DNA of 64,000 nucleotides. Origin: Candidatus Nomurabacteria bacterium (GTDB lineage Bacteria > Patescibacteriota > Saccharimonadia > Saccharimonadales > Saccharimonadaceae). The notes beneath the pieces are model-generated. The model ran no database searches, had not been told where the DNA came from, and was given only the letters and a program-made list of their open reading frames with translations. This document shows, piece by piece, positions 33,077 to 42,011 of this stretch. The position numbers and the translations under genes are program-made. The stretch spans positions 1-64,000 of the forward strand of contig JACKGP010000002.1 of NCBI GenBank assembly GCA_020631935.1. The letters run 5' to 3'. The first letter of the stretch is position 1. Each line of letters opens with the position of its first letter.

Positions 33077-34423
33077 CTAAAGTTCAACTTCACTAGCTTT
33101 ACGCCTACGCCGTAGGCGTAGCTTTGATTCGGGGCGGGGAATATGCGCCTCGATAATGTCTTCGTAAAGACCGATTAGTGACTTTATTTGGCTTTTTTCG
33201 CCAAACTTCCTGGCTATCTTTCTACTTGCATTACCATAAGAGTCTCGCACACTAGAATCAGATAGAAGTATTAATATTTGTCTCGCCAGATCCGTTGGGT
33301 TATTTTTTGCGTAAAGTGCATTTTCTTTATTTACCGCTACTTCTGAAAGCTTCTTATCAATCAAGACAATCGGCAGACCGGCGTGGGCTGCTTCATGCAA
33401 AACCCATCCCTGCGTATCTTTGAGTGAAGGAAATACAAACACATCCAGGCTAGCATAGGCAACACCCAGCTCTTCGCGCTGCAATGCACCGGTAAATACT
33501 ATCCTATCAGCGACAGACGTATCACTAGCATGCCTCTCTAGAGATTCACGGTATTCAAAATCACCCACAAGCACAAGTTTTGCTTTTGGGCGCTCTTTAA
33601 TAACTTTCTCGGCTGCGTCAATCAACAAATCTAGGTTTTTCTCTGCGGCTAAGCGACCCACAAATCCAAACACCTCATCACCGTCATCAATACCATGTAG
33701 CGCTTTGAATTTCTTTAAATCAGCCACGCTTGGCTTAGGTATAGCATCGACACCGTTTGGCATCATAGTAATGCCATACTCATACTGCTCATGATGCTGC
33801 CAAGACTGAAGCTGGTCAGCGCTCTTTCTACTCAATGCTATCACAGCATCGGCCTTGCTATAAACTATAGTAATAGCACGCTCGATGATATCACGATTCC
33901 ACTCCGTAACACCCCGCCTCGGACGATAAAGCTTTAGTATTTCGCGCATGTCGCGACCCTGAAGTCGAACAGTAAAGGGTAGCACTATGCCTATAAGAGC
34001 CAGAATTCCCGGCAGCACAATTGGATAATGCTCTACGAATTCATACAGGTCTGTGGAGTGCTGCATAATAAAGGGAGTGTCGTTCTTCCATGCTGCCTGA
34101 ATGCCTACTAGTCCAACCTGCGACGGGGTAAATACGTGTACGACATCAAGTTCAAGGTCACGAATTTGTTGCACTACGCGAGGAGGAAAAAATATGGAGG
34201 TGTCATAATCATCAAAAAAAGCACCCTTGATACTAGGAAAGCGAACGATATGATCTTCGTCGTCGGGAAAATCTAGGTCGCGGCTTGGGCGCATAGTTTT
34301 TGCAGGGCAAAAGATAAAAACCTCATGGCCTTCTTCCTCGAGTCGTTTCTTTAACGTTTCGACGACAAACACTATTCCGTTAATCGACGGCCTATAGGTG
34401 TCGGTAAATAATCCAATACGCAT
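33077..34423 (-). CDS. Glycosyltransferase family 4 (GT-B)
   Basis: A 448-residue glycosyltransferase. It has N-terminal FTDTYRPSINGIV, then HVFTPSQVGLVGI, a membrane-seeking hydrophobic patch (about 133-152), and GFVGRLAAEKNLDLLIDA. The nucleotide-sugar site is VFPSLKDTQGWVLHEAAHAGLP, with the E-x7-E variant. Resembles lipid alpha-glycosyltransferases. The ATG overlaps the stop of the next gene upstream, making a three-gene glycan operon (33077-36989). Confidence 0.88.
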   Translation of the reverse strand: MRIGLFTDTYRPSINGIVFVVETLKKRLEEEGHEVFIFCPAKTMRPSRDLDFPDDEDHIVRFPSIKGAFFDDYDTSIFFPPRVVQQIRDLELDVVHVFTPSQVGLVGIQAAWKNDTPFIMQHSTDLYEFVEHYPIVLPGILALIGIVLPFTVRLQGRDMREILKLYRPRRGVTEWNRDIIERAITIVYSKADAVIALSRKSADQLQSWQHHEQYEYGITMMPNGVDAIPKPSVADLKKFKALHGIDDGDEVFGFVGRLAAEKNLDLLIDAAEKVIKERPKAKLVLVGDFEYRESLERHASDTSVADRIVFTGALQREELGVAYASLDVFVFPSLKDTQGWVLHEAAHAGLPIVLIDKKLSEVAVNKENALYAKNNPTDLARQILILLSDSSVRDSYGNASRKIARKFGEKSQIKSLIGLYEDIIEAHIPRPESKLRLRRRRKASEVEL

Positions 34424-35457
34424 TACTTATTCTCGATTATATCATCATTGTGTAAGCCCAGGCTGGACTCGTACACCGCAAGCAGCTGAGCTGTGATAGT
34501 GGTACTATCAAAGCGCTTGGCTATTTTTGCAGACCGCTTCTTGGCCTGGCTGTAATAATCTCGACTATCCGACAGTTTCTGAACTTCCTTTGAAAACTCA
34601 GATTCATTACACATTATTGCATCGCCACGGAAGGTATCATCGTAGTCACGAATATTTCGCAACACGACCGGCAAACCACTAGCCGCAGCTTCAACTATTG
34701 CTAAACCGAAAGTCTCTTGCTCAGATGACATAACAAAAATATCTCCAACTGAAAAACAAGTTTGCACCTCGTCTAGCGAAACCACACCAGTAAAAGTCAC
34801 GTTACCTGGCGCGTCATCGATCAAGCGCTGCATTTTCTCGTGATCGGCTGCAACGCGGCCAAACGGCATACCACCAACCCATATAAACTTTAGCTCAGGG
34901 AGTTTTTTGGCTATGTTTATAAATGTATCGACTCGTTTCCTAGGCTGCACCTGTCCGTTACCGATCACTACCACCGCATCATCACGAATACCTAGCTGCT
35001 TGCGAGCTTCTTTTTTGTCTTGTTTCGTAAATTTATATCGCGAAGTGTCCACCATGTTATAGATCACTTTAATTGGCTTTTTGACCCCCAATTGCTCTAG
35101 ATTAGCTTTTGTGTCATCTGAAACTGCAATTACCACATGGGCGCGATTGTAAAACCATCGCAAATAGAATTTAGCAAATCCGAGCCAATACTTTGCACCA
35201 ATTAGACTACCTATAAACGACTCTGGCACCACATGAGCTGAAACTACCTTCTTTCCGCTACCAAGCAGCAAGTGAAATAAGCTATACGGCCCAACCGTAT
35301 GAATATGCCGAATATCAGATTTTTGGAAACTATTTTCCCACACGGTTGCCTTTTTTGAAGCTCGCAATCCCCGTACAGTTTCCGTAAAAGCAGTATGAAC
35401 ACCATGGCCCTGAACACTAAAAGCGCTCTCTGATATTTGTGCAACTTTCAACTTCAC
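34423..35457 (-). CDS. Glycosyltransferase family 4 (GT-B)
   Basis: A 344-residue glycosyltransferase. It has HGVHTAFTETVRGL at the N-terminus, VIGNGQVQPRKRVDTFINIA, and MSSEQETFGLAIVEAAASGLP with the E-x7-E donor-binding motif. Middle gene of the operon, overlapping both neighbours by a few bases. Acceptor and sugar unknown. Confidence 0.87.
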   Translation of the reverse strand: MKLKVAQISESAFSVQGHGVHTAFTETVRGLRASKKATVWENSFQKSDIRHIHTVGPYSLFHLLLGSGKKVVSAHVVPESFIGSLIGAKYWLGFAKFYLRWFYNRAHVVIAVSDDTKANLEQLGVKKPIKVIYNMVDTSRYKFTKQDKKEARKQLGIRDDAVVVIGNGQVQPRKRVDTFINIAKKLPELKFIWVGGMPFGRVAADHEKMQRLIDDAPGNVTFTGVVSLDEVQTCFSVGDIFVMSSEQETFGLAIVEAAASGLPVVLRNIRDYDDTFRGDAIMCNESEFSKEVQKLSDSRDYYSQAKKRSAKIAKRFDSTTITAQLLAVYESSLGLHNDDIIENK

Positions 35458-36989
35458 CTTGGCCTCCTTATCATAGTAGGCGCTATAAATAGCGCTGATT
35501 TAATTCCAGCACGAGTCCGCTTTATGCGAAGCGGCTCGGGACTGAGCCGAGCAGCCGCTTCGTTTGCTGGCATTAACTCGACGTTTGGTATTTCGCTTAA
35601 AACAGATTTTTCTAGATTATAGCGCCAGCCACTGCTGGCTGGACTAGATCTCTTATACGAGTGACGATAGGCCAAAGTTAGTGTCGGAACAACAGTGAAG
35701 GCTATTTCAACTTCGGGAATCATCTGACCTTTTTTGGACTTTTTGGCATCCTTGTCGGGCCTATACAGATTGCCGCCATGATCCACCACTAGAAACTCTG
35801 GAAACCTCCCAATCGCGTTCACTCCGTTTATAAGTCTGTTTTCGAGTTGTCGAGCCAGTCTATACAACTTATGCTGACGCAAGCCCTCAATCACCATGAA
35901 GTTGAACATTGGCCATACCGTCTGAGAGCCATGATAGTCTATCATCTCTCCTAGCGGCTCTGGTACGCCCTTACTACGAGTCCGCAATCCCACATCGGTC
36001 AAAAAATCCTCCCTAAACAGACGCTTTACCATCGAGACAATTCGCGCTTGATGATGACTATCGGCCATGTGCTGCCAAAACGACGCGTTTAACGCCCATC
36101 CCACACTAACCATGTCCGTATCAAGGGGCTTTAATTTTCCATCAATCTCAAATAAACCTGGGGCGAACACATGCCTTGATGGTTGCCAAAACTTCTCAAA
36201 CAAAGCTTTATGCATCTTAGAAACAGTATCGCGCCATTTGCGGGCAGACTCCGAGGATGGCATTAATCTTACGGCATCCTCTAAGGCATCGAGAGCATAG
36301 GCCTGCACCTCTATATAGCTATGAGGTTTCGATACATCGCCAGGCTTACCATCACGCCAGGCGTAAGCTGTCACAGAATCGGCAAAGGTCTGGTAGGGGA
36401 GCGACCAGCGATTCGTCCTGTTTATAATGAATATACCGTCGCTATCAACCTGATCTACTATCCAATTAGCAGCCTGCTCTAGCGACTCTCGTAGCAATTG
36501 CGATTTACCATTTGAACATGGCACATGACGATCTAAAATTGACTTATCAATATTTTGAACGTACTTGTTTACAAGTCGAATATAGGTCGCTGTTGTATCG
36601 GCGGCATAGTAGCTGAGCAGTTGTCGATTCTCCATACCCCAGGCACGACCTGCTATGTTCAAACCTAGTCGATCGTACCAGCGCCCATTCCAGGCCGCAT
36701 AGTCACGCAGCTCATGATGTATTCGGCCCATTTCCTCTTGAGTTTTTAGATTCGTCTTGCGGCCTTGATGCAAGGCGAGCGTTAGTATAGTTTCCCAAAC
36801 TGCCTCATGATCAAAATTACTGACAAACTTGGCACTCATCCCGGCATCGCGGGCAAAAATAGTATGGTTATAATAACGACCCAGGCTTGTATATATACCT
36901 TGCCCGTGACTATTGCGCAAACGCTGATAGGCGAGTACTGCCCCTGGCGCAACTTCATCAATTTTCTCTGCCTCACGCAAAATACTCAT
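35454..36989 (-). CDS. Six-hairpin glycoside hydrolase, amylo-alpha-1,6-glucosidase/glucoamylase-like
   Basis: An alpha/alpha-barrel enzyme of about 511 residues. Start at 36989 (MSILREAEKI), as CTATAT lies four bases upstream. ARDAGMSAKFV near the N-terminus and RTNRWSLPYQTFADS are like the substrate-binding parts of GH15/GH133 relatives. DTDMVSVGWAL and PEPLGEMIDYHGSQTVWPMFN, with acidic residues, look catalytic. First gene of an operon with two glycosyltransferases, suggesting synthesis and trimming of a glucan or glycolipid. No signal peptide. Confidence 0.72.
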   Translation of the reverse strand: MSILREAEKIDEVAPGAVLAYQRLRNSHGQGIYTSLGRYYNHTIFARDAGMSAKFVSNFDHEAVWETILTLALHQGRKTNLKTQEEMGRIHHELRDYAAWNGRWYDRLGLNIAGRAWGMENRQLLSYYAADTTATYIRLVNKYVQNIDKSILDRHVPCSNGKSQLLRESLEQAANWIVDQVDSDGIFIINRTNRWSLPYQTFADSVTAYAWRDGKPGDVSKPHSYIEVQAYALDALEDAVRLMPSSESARKWRDTVSKMHKALFEKFWQPSRHVFAPGLFEIDGKLKPLDTDMVSVGWALNASFWQHMADSHHQARIVSMVKRLFREDFLTDVGLRTRSKGVPEPLGEMIDYHGSQTVWPMFNFMVIEGLRQHKLYRLARQLENRLINGVNAIGRFPEFLVVDHGGNLYRPDKDAKKSKKGQMIPEVEIAFTVVPTLTLAYRHSYKRSSPASSGWRYNLEKSVLSEIPNVELMPANEAAARLSPEPLRIKRTRAGIKSALFIAPTMIRRPR

Positions 36990-37148
36990 CTTTATATAGA
37001 TTAGCATTTTTGTCTAGAAATGACGAAGTCGCCCGTTCCTGTATGTCTCTCGACAATCAGTACTAGAGCGGCCTACTCGGCAGTCGGCAGCACTCAGAAC
37101 TATACTTTTATTATATCATAAAATAGCCATTATTACAATATATACGTC

Positions 37149-37964
37149 TCAAGCGAGGCTCTGTCCAACCAGCTCGGCTACCGGCCGACTCATTTCAAGT
37201 TTTGTCATACTTGCGCTAGTGTCAACAATTACCATTGGCCGCAGACCACCGGTTGCTTTTGGCGGAGAGGAGGGAAGGTGCCAAACTGCAGCACCGGTAG
37301 GCGGAGTGAGCCGCTCAACCTCGCGGTCAAAATCGCGCTGATTACGCTGACCAATTTGAGCAATTAGCTCGTCGACTTCATTTTTTTGCCCTAAACTTAA
37401 GTCCTCATACTTCGTCGTTGCGTAGCCTAAAGTTCGACGTGCACCGACTTCGGCATCACAGCGAAAATAAAGTCCCATCTTAAAATCGCACAGACCATCG
37501 TCGTGCATTTCACTTGCAATCGCCACGAGCGCTCGACCATCAATTAAAACCACCTCAAAGCCTTCTTTTCTAGCATCAGAAAGCCACTTTTTAGTTAGGT
37601 TCGCCACAAAAACTTGACTAGCTGGCCGAGAGCCAACCTTTGCGCTGTCTTCGCCGACCTTATTGGTATAAAGTAGCGCCTCGCGCGCAGCTTTTTCCAT
37701 GCGGTAAACATCTTTTACAGACTGCGTGCAGCTAGCGATATTTTTTTCATCGCCTAAAAAATCGTCGATTTCATCAGGGTTATCTAAATCTACTCCCGCC
37801 TTAGTTGTCGCCACCACTAGAGTTCGAAAAGTCTGACCACGATCTACCAACATCACCCTGTAGCCAAGCTCATCTCGCAGATAATCTTTTGTATACTGCA
37901 CAATAGTGCCCTTACCAGATCTAGCTTCGCCATCAAATGTAACGACTTTTGGCATTTGGTTCAT
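37149..37964 (-). CDS. cmk: Cytidylate kinase-like protein
   Basis: A 271-residue protein with a P-loop variant FDGEARSGKGT (10-20), DRGQTFRTL (CMP-binding region), a VVLIDGRALVAIASEM segment equal to the family's DGRDI, and a QRNQRDFDRE lid with Arg residues. It phosphorylates CMP/dCMP. Longer than E. coli Cmk (about 225), with a C-terminal extension of about 30 residues. Divergent from smpB. Confidence 0.8.
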   Translation of the reverse strand: MNQMPKVVTFDGEARSGKGTIVQYTKDYLRDELGYRVMLVDRGQTFRTLVVATTKAGVDLDNPDEIDDFLGDEKNIASCTQSVKDVYRMEKAAREALLYTNKVGEDSAKVGSRPASQVFVANLTKKWLSDARKEGFEVVLIDGRALVAIASEMHDDGLCDFKMGLYFRCDAEVGARRTLGYATTKYEDLSLGQKNEVDELIAQIGQRNQRDFDREVERLTPPTGAAVWHLPSSPPKATGGLRPMVIVDTSASMTKLEMSRPVAELVGQSLA

Positions 37965-37974
37965 CTCGTCAAAC

Positions 37975-37980
37975 TATACT
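37975..37980 (+). promoter_or_regulatory. Leaderless-type -10 box of smpB
   Basis: TATACT ends 14 bases before ATG 37995. Confidence 0.5.
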
Positions 37981-37994
37981 ACAATAGATAAACC

Positions 37995-38462
37995 ATGGCA
38001 AAGAAACCGATCAAAAAATCAGCTCCTGGCGGACTAATCAATCGACGCGCTCGATACGACTACGAACTGGGCGATGAAATTGTTGCTGGCCTAGAACTAA
38101 CAGGCCCAGAAGTTCGAGCCGCTCGCGATGGTCACGTTCAACTAAAGGGGTCGTTCGTCAGTGTCCGAAACAACGAATTATGGCTCAATAACGCTAGCTT
38201 TTCACTAAAATTAAACGAACGTGGAGTGAGTAATCACAGTGTAGACACCAGGCCACGAAAGCTACTCGCTAGCCGCAAACAGATTGATAGTTTTAAAAAT
38301 CAAAAAACCAACGGCTTAACGATTGTGCCAACAAAACTACTAACAACTGGTCGGTTTATAAAGGTCATTATCGCTCTGGGCAAGGGTAAAAAGCGCTACG
38401 ATAAACGCGAAACTATAAAAAGACGCGACCAAGACCGCGACACTAAAAGATTATTAAAATAG
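37995..38462 (+). CDS. smpB: SsrA-binding protein SmpB
   Basis: A 155-residue OB-fold partner of tmRNA in trans-translation. YDYELGDEIVAGLELTGPEV is the family's N-terminal signature. GSFVSVRNNELWL and KGKKRYDKRETIKRRD form the basic C-terminal tail, which enters the mRNA channel. The ssrA gene itself is not recognised in the window. Confidence 0.94.
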   Translation: MAKKPIKKSAPGGLINRRARYDYELGDEIVAGLELTGPEVRAARDGHVQLKGSFVSVRNNELWLNNASFSLKLNERGVSNHSVDTRPRKLLASRKQIDSFKNQKTNGLTIVPTKLLTTGRFIKVIIALGKGKKRYDKRETIKRRDQDRDTKRLLK

Positions 38463-38520
38463 CTACAAAAGAACATGCCACCCAAATTAATGAGTGGCTT
38501 GTCCTGTACAGCTTGATCTG

Positions 38521-38982
38521 TCAACGGATACAGGTAATCCGAGACTGTCCACCGCGGAAAGTGTGACGATTGGCCCTAGAGCCGCTAGTCACAGTTCCAT
38601 CAGAGCTCAAGATGACACCAGCCGAGGTGAGGCATACGCGCACACCGAGTGTGCTACCCCTCTCACTGACAGAGAAGGTTCTGCTCTCGATGCGGTTGAC
38701 GAACATCCCCGCATCCAGCTGAATCTCTCGACGCTCGCGACCGAGACGATCCCAAAAGAGAACCGTCATGTCGGACTTGAGTTCGATACTAAGGCGCTGT
38801 CTCGGGTTCGACAACTTCACAGCGTGAAGCTCATTCAGGATATCCAAAAAAGCCCGGCCATCAGCTTCGCTCTCATCAAGCTTCTTCTGTCGAAGCTTGC
38901 GCTCTTCTGCTTCGCGCCCGGCTTGTTCTCTTTCGTTAACTCGATCGAGAACAGCCTGCACCAGCTCATCATCTGAACTCAA
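38521..38982 (-). CDS. Hypothetical GC-rich protein
   Basis: A 153-residue protein. The N-terminal third is a charged helix (REQAGREAEERKLRQKKLDE), followed by an all-beta-looking part (LSIELKSDMTVLFWDRLGRE, TSAGVILSSDGTV). No signal peptide or family recognised. The start is a TTG with AGGAAG six bases upstream. The promoter is GTGACA, 17 bases, TATAAT on the reverse strand (39017-39045). It belongs to the GC-rich, Shine-Dalgarno-led gene set. A GCCAC/GTGGC stem lies between it and smpB. Confidence 0.68.
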   Translation of the reverse strand: MSSDDELVQAVLDRVNEREQAGREAEERKLRQKKLDESEADGRAFLDILNELHAVKLSNPRQRLSIELKSDMTVLFWDRLGRERREIQLDAGMFVNRIESRTFSVSERGSTLGVRVCLTSAGVILSSDGTVTSGSRANRHTFRGGQSRITCIR

Positions 38983-39058
38983 CAGGTTCTTCCTATCTGG
39001 TAGTAGATACAGGACCAGTATATTATAGTATATTTACTCATAATTGTCACTACTATCG

Positions 39059-39064
39059 TATACT
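39059..39064 (+). promoter_or_regulatory. Leaderless -10 box of xth
   Basis: TATACT ends six bases before ATG 39071, which should be at or next to the transcription start. Confidence 0.65.
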
Positions 39065-39070
39065 TGAAGT

Positions 39071-39871
39071 ATGAAACTATACAGCTGGAACGTAAACGGT
39101 ATTCGAGCCGTTATAAACAAAGGGGAATTTCAGAAGTTTATCAAACAGGAAGATCCGGATATTTTGTGCCTACAGGAAACTAAGGCAAATCGAGACCAAG
39201 TAGAAATTGACTTGCCGCAATACGATGAGCACTTTTTTTCTGCCGTCAAAAAAGGTTATTCCGGCACAGCAATTTTTACCAAAAAACCAGCCATTCGCTA
39301 CATTAATGGCTTTCCGAATGACATAATCGAAAGCTTCGAAGTAACTGGTGACACATATGGCAACCCGAACGACGAGGGTAGGGTAATTGCCGCCGAGTTC
39401 GACGATTTTTGGGTAGTAACGGTTTATACCCCAAACTCCAAAGGCGATCTGAGCCGACTCTCGCTGCGCTACGACAAGTGGGACCGAGCGTTCCTGGCCT
39501 ATGTAAAACAGCTTGAAAAAATAAAACCCGTACTTTTCTGCGGCGACTTGAATGTCGCACACCAGGAAATTGACCTTGCAAACCCAAAGCCAAACATCGG
39601 CAAACACGGTTTTACAAACGAAGAGCGCGAAAGATTTCAAGATTTTCTGGATGCAGGATTCGTAGATACATTTCGTTCAGTCTATCCAGACAAAACAGGA
39701 GCATATTCTTGGTGGACACACTGGGCAAACGCCCGCGCCCGAAACGTCGGTTGGCGCATTGACTACTGGCTAGCCAGCAAAGAAATTGCCGAACGGGTAA
39801 AAAATCCCCAAATCCACCCAGACCAAATGGGCAGTGACCACTGTCCAGTGAGTATAGTATTGACAAAATAG
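39071..39871 (+). CDS. xth: Exodeoxyribonuclease III (AP endonuclease)
   Basis: A 266-residue endonuclease/exonuclease/phosphatase fold with SWNVNGIRA (Asn7), LQETKA (metal Glu, about 34), YSGTAIFTKK, CGDLNVAHQEIDL, RIDYWLAS and the final GSDHCPV with the catalytic His. Base-excision repair enzyme cutting 5' of abasic sites. Its stop overlaps the -35 region of the next gene's promoter. Confidence 0.95.
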   Translation: MKLYSWNVNGIRAVINKGEFQKFIKQEDPDILCLQETKANRDQVEIDLPQYDEHFFSAVKKGYSGTAIFTKKPAIRYINGFPNDIIESFEVTGDTYGNPNDEGRVIAAEFDDFWVVTVYTPNSKGDLSRLSLRYDKWDRAFLAYVKQLEKIKPVLFCGDLNVAHQEIDLANPKPNIGKHGFTNEERERFQDFLDAGFVDTFRSVYPDKTGAYSWWTHWANARARNVGWRIDYWLASKEIAERVKNPQIHPDQMGSDHCPVSIVLTK

Positions 39872-39888
39872 CATGATTTATGTATAAT
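39860..39888 (+). promoter_or_regulatory. Consensus sigma70 promoter of the beta-helix gene
   Basis: TTGACA (39860-39865), exactly 17 bases, TATAAT (39883-39888), with an upstream TATG extended -10. Near consensus, overlapping the end of xth. Confidence 0.8.
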
Positions 39889-39925
39889 TTACCCATTCCG
39901 TACCTACTGAGAGAGGAGTAGTCAA

Positions 39926-40330
39926 GTGACTGCAGCGGAACGCACTAGGTTGCACACCAACCCTGATGGCGGCACGGTAGCAGTGCCAAAGACGTGTAAG
40001 ATTGGCCGCGATGTCGAGATCGGTCTCGGCGTCGAGATTGGCCGCGATGTCACTGTTGGAGATTTCACAGAGATTGGCCCCGATGTCGAGATCGGCGAAG
40101 GGGCTGAGATTGGCCCCGATGTCACTGTTGGAGATTTCACAGAGATTGGCCCCGATGTCGAGATCGGCGAAGGGGCTAAGATTGGCTCATTCGTAGAGAT
40201 CCAGGATGGCGTCATCGTTGGCAAATACTCCGCAATCGGCGACGGCGCAAACATCAAATGCGATGTACAGCCAGGCGCCGTAGTGCCAAGAGACTCGCTG
40301 CACCACGCAGCAGAGCCCTCGCCCTGCTAG
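39926..40330 (+). CDS. Left-handed beta-helix (hexapeptide repeat) protein
   Basis: A 134-residue protein. The GTG start has GAGAGGAG nine bases upstream. From residue 25 to 115 it consists of I-G-x-D-V-x hexapeptides (IGRDVE, IGPDVE, IGEGAE, VGDFTE), about four to five coils of a beta-helix as in acyl- and acetyltransferases. No catalytic His loop or acceptor domain is seen, so it may be only the helix. A 72-base segment is duplicated almost perfectly in tandem, so the number of coils can change. GC-rich with a strong promoter and terminator. Confidence 0.72.
   Translation: MTAAERTRLHTNPDGGTVAVPKTCKIGRDVEIGLGVEIGRDVTVGDFTEIGPDVEIGEGAEIGPDVTVGDFTEIGPDVEIGEGAKIGSFVEIQDGVIVGKYSAIGDGANIKCDVQPGAVVPRDSLHHAAEPSPC
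40005..40190 (+). repeat. Tandem 72-bp duplication inside the beta-helix gene
   Basis: The block GTCACTGTTGGAGATTTCAC...GGCCCCGATGTCGAGATCGG recurs after 72 bases with one or two changes. The in-frame duplication adds 24 residues, one helix turn and a third. Confidence 0.8.
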
Positions 40331-40338
40331 CTCCGAGA

Positions 40339-40372
40339 AAACCTCGTCGAGCAGTCGGCGGGGTTTTTCTTT
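40339..40372 (+). terminator. Intrinsic terminator after the beta-helix gene
   Basis: AAACCTCGTCGA-GCAG-TCGGCGGGGTTT stem with two wobble pairs, then TTCTTTTT. Confidence 0.82.
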
Positions 40373-40383
40373 TTCGCCTCTGA

Positions 40384-40389
40384 TATACT
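40384..40389 (+). promoter_or_regulatory. -10 box giving a leader of about 110 bases to the HAD gene
   Basis: TATACT in GATATACTAAT. The next ATG is 115 bases on, so here the leader is long, unlike the leaderless genes. Confidence 0.5.
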
Positions 40390-40425
40390 AATTAACATAG
40401 AACAAACATTTTGATTAAACTAGAT

Positions 40426-40495
40426 CTAGTACGAGAGGAATGGTTGATAAATTATCATTACGCGGTGCTTCGCATTAAACATCTAGCAGGGAGTA
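40426..40495 (+). other. 23S rRNA sarcin-ricin-loop sequence in the HAD leader
   Basis: CTAGTACGAGAGGAA (40426-40440) is identical to the universally conserved sarcin-ricin loop of 23S rRNA (helix 95). Downstream, ATTAAACATCTAGCAGGGAG resembles the conserved GAAAGCATCTAAGC stretch that follows it in rRNA, but at about 37 instead of about 90 bases distance. The flanking helix strands are not conserved. It looks like a shrunken rRNA 3'-end fragment or an rRNA mimic between a promoter and a coding gene. Confidence 0.5.
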
Positions 40496-40504
40496 GGTTT
40501 TACG

Positions 40505-41233
40505 ATGAAGAAAGTTGCAATATTTGATCTTGACGGCACACTTTTCCGCTGGCAATTATTTCACGAGTTAGTTTTTGAACTAGGTGAAATGAAGGCTCTT
40601 GATGATAAAACCGTCGAAACCCTAGAGCAATCATTAATCGAATGGCAGACCAAACGACGCAGCTGGCACGACTACGAAATGACCATTATAGATGCCATGG
40701 AGTCAAATGTGGCGGCCATAACACCAGAGCTATTCGAGGAAGCCGCACACAATGTCGTCGAACGATCAGGGCAAAAAATTTATGCCTACACGAAAAGATT
40801 AGCCGACAAGTTGAAGTCTGATGGCTACTATCTACTTGCAATTAGCGGCTCGCAGCAAGAAATTGCCGAACCGTTTGCAAAACTCTATGGTTTCGATGAT
40901 TGTATCGGTGCACTATACGAACGCATCGACGGTAAGTTTACTGGCAAAAAAGTCCGCCATGTTCCAGGTAATAAACATGAAATTATAAAGAATTACCTAC
41001 GCGAACACCCAGACTTAACGCTAACCGATAGCGTAGCAGTCGGTGATTCGAATGGGGACATTTCTATGCTGCATTTAGCCGAAAACCCGATTGCTTTTAA
41101 TCCATCCGAAGAGTTGCTCGACGAAGCAAATGAGAATAATTGGCAAGTTGTTATCGAGCGAAAAAACATTGCCTACACCCTAAAAAAGGACAGCGATGGA
41201 TCATTCGTATTGGCAAAAACAGACAGATTCTAA
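40505..41233 (+). CDS. HAD-superfamily phosphatase (SerB-like, HAD-IB)
   Basis: A 242-residue protein. FDLDGTL holds the nucleophile Asp8 and Asp10. The cap is helical (about 15-90), then motif II AISGS, Lys in TGKKVRHVPGNKHEI, and motif IV VGDSNGD. The HAD-IB subfamily includes phosphoserine phosphatase and lipid phosphatases. GGGAG precedes the ATG. It overlaps the next gene by 38 bases. Confidence 0.85.
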   Translation: MKKVAIFDLDGTLFRWQLFHELVFELGEMKALDDKTVETLEQSLIEWQTKRRSWHDYEMTIIDAMESNVAAITPELFEEAAHNVVERSGQKIYAYTKRLADKLKSDGYYLLAISGSQQEIAEPFAKLYGFDDCIGALYERIDGKFTGKKVRHVPGNKHEIIKNYLREHPDLTLTDSVAVGDSNGDISMLHLAENPIAFNPSEELLDEANENNWQVVIERKNIAYTLKKDSDGSFVLAKTDRF

Positions 41234-41984
41234 GCCACTTTTTCCGGATATCTTATGGAATAAACCCGAGCGACGCGATCAAGCCGGTCGACTAGCAATA
41301 GTTGGGGGTAACAAGCTCGGGTTTTCGAGCGTGGCAGCAGCTGACGAAGTAGCAAAGAAGACTGGAATTGGAGCAACTAGAATACTCCTTCCAGACGTGG
41401 TTAGAAAATCGATTCCGCCAAGTATTACTGATGTACTTTTTGGCCCAACTACGCCAAGCGGTAGCTTGTCTCGCGAGTCTTTGAGAGATATGCGCGCACT
41501 AAGCGAGTGGTCAAATGGTATGCTGCTAGTTGGTGATGCTGGACGAAATTCCGAAACAGCAATTCTGTACGAAGAATTCATTTCCAAATACGAAGGACCA
41601 CTAACCATCACTCGTGATGCAATAGATTTGGTAAAAAACAATTCTAGCCTACTAGTCGAGAGGCCAGATACATTAATCGTTGCCAGCTTTGCCCAAGTCC
41701 AAAAGATTTTCCAAGCGGTTTACTACCCAAAAATGCTAGTTTTTAGCATGCAGCTGATGCAGTTAGTTGAAGCCCTGCATAAATTCACCATCACTTACCC
41801 TTGCACAATTCTAACTCTTCATAAGGATACAGTGCTTATTGCTCACGGCGGGGAAGTCGTCACGCAGGAGTGGAGTAGTCCAATGCTAATCTGGCGAGGC
41901 GACGTAGCTACCAAGGCTGCTACTTTTTGGATTTGGAATCCATCACAGCCCCTAGAATCTATCACTGCAAGCTTGCATGAATAG
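41196..41984 (+). CDS. NAD(P)H-hydrate dehydratase-like (ribokinase fold) protein, divergent
   Basis: A 262-residue protein. AGRLAIVGGNKLGFSSVAAADEV matches the start of the YjeF C-terminal/NnrD domain. LLVGDAGRNSET replaces the usual GPGLG stretch, and WRGDVATKAATF holds the Asp of the GTGDxLxG catalytic motif but lacks its glycines. Such enzymes repair hydrated NADH using ADP or ATP. The altered motifs make activity uncertain. The start lies inside the HAD gene; no other start is available for a full domain. Confidence 0.6.
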   Translation: MDHSYWQKQTDSKPLFPDILWNKPERRDQAGRLAIVGGNKLGFSSVAAADEVAKKTGIGATRILLPDVVRKSIPPSITDVLFGPTTPSGSLSRESLRDMRALSEWSNGMLLVGDAGRNSETAILYEEFISKYEGPLTITRDAIDLVKNNSSLLVERPDTLIVASFAQVQKIFQAVYYPKMLVFSMQLMQLVEALHKFTITYPCTILTLHKDTVLIAHGGEVVTQEWSSPMLIWRGDVATKAATFWIWNPSQPLESITASLHE

Positions 41985-42011
41985 CTATATTGTGATAAAA
42001 TATAAAAATAT

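Noticed and set aside
39922..40257. Reverse-strand Pro/Ser-rich open frame opposite the beta-helix gene
   Set aside because: Antisense of the duplicated hexapeptide codons; the forward frame has the promoter, Shine-Dalgarno and terminator.
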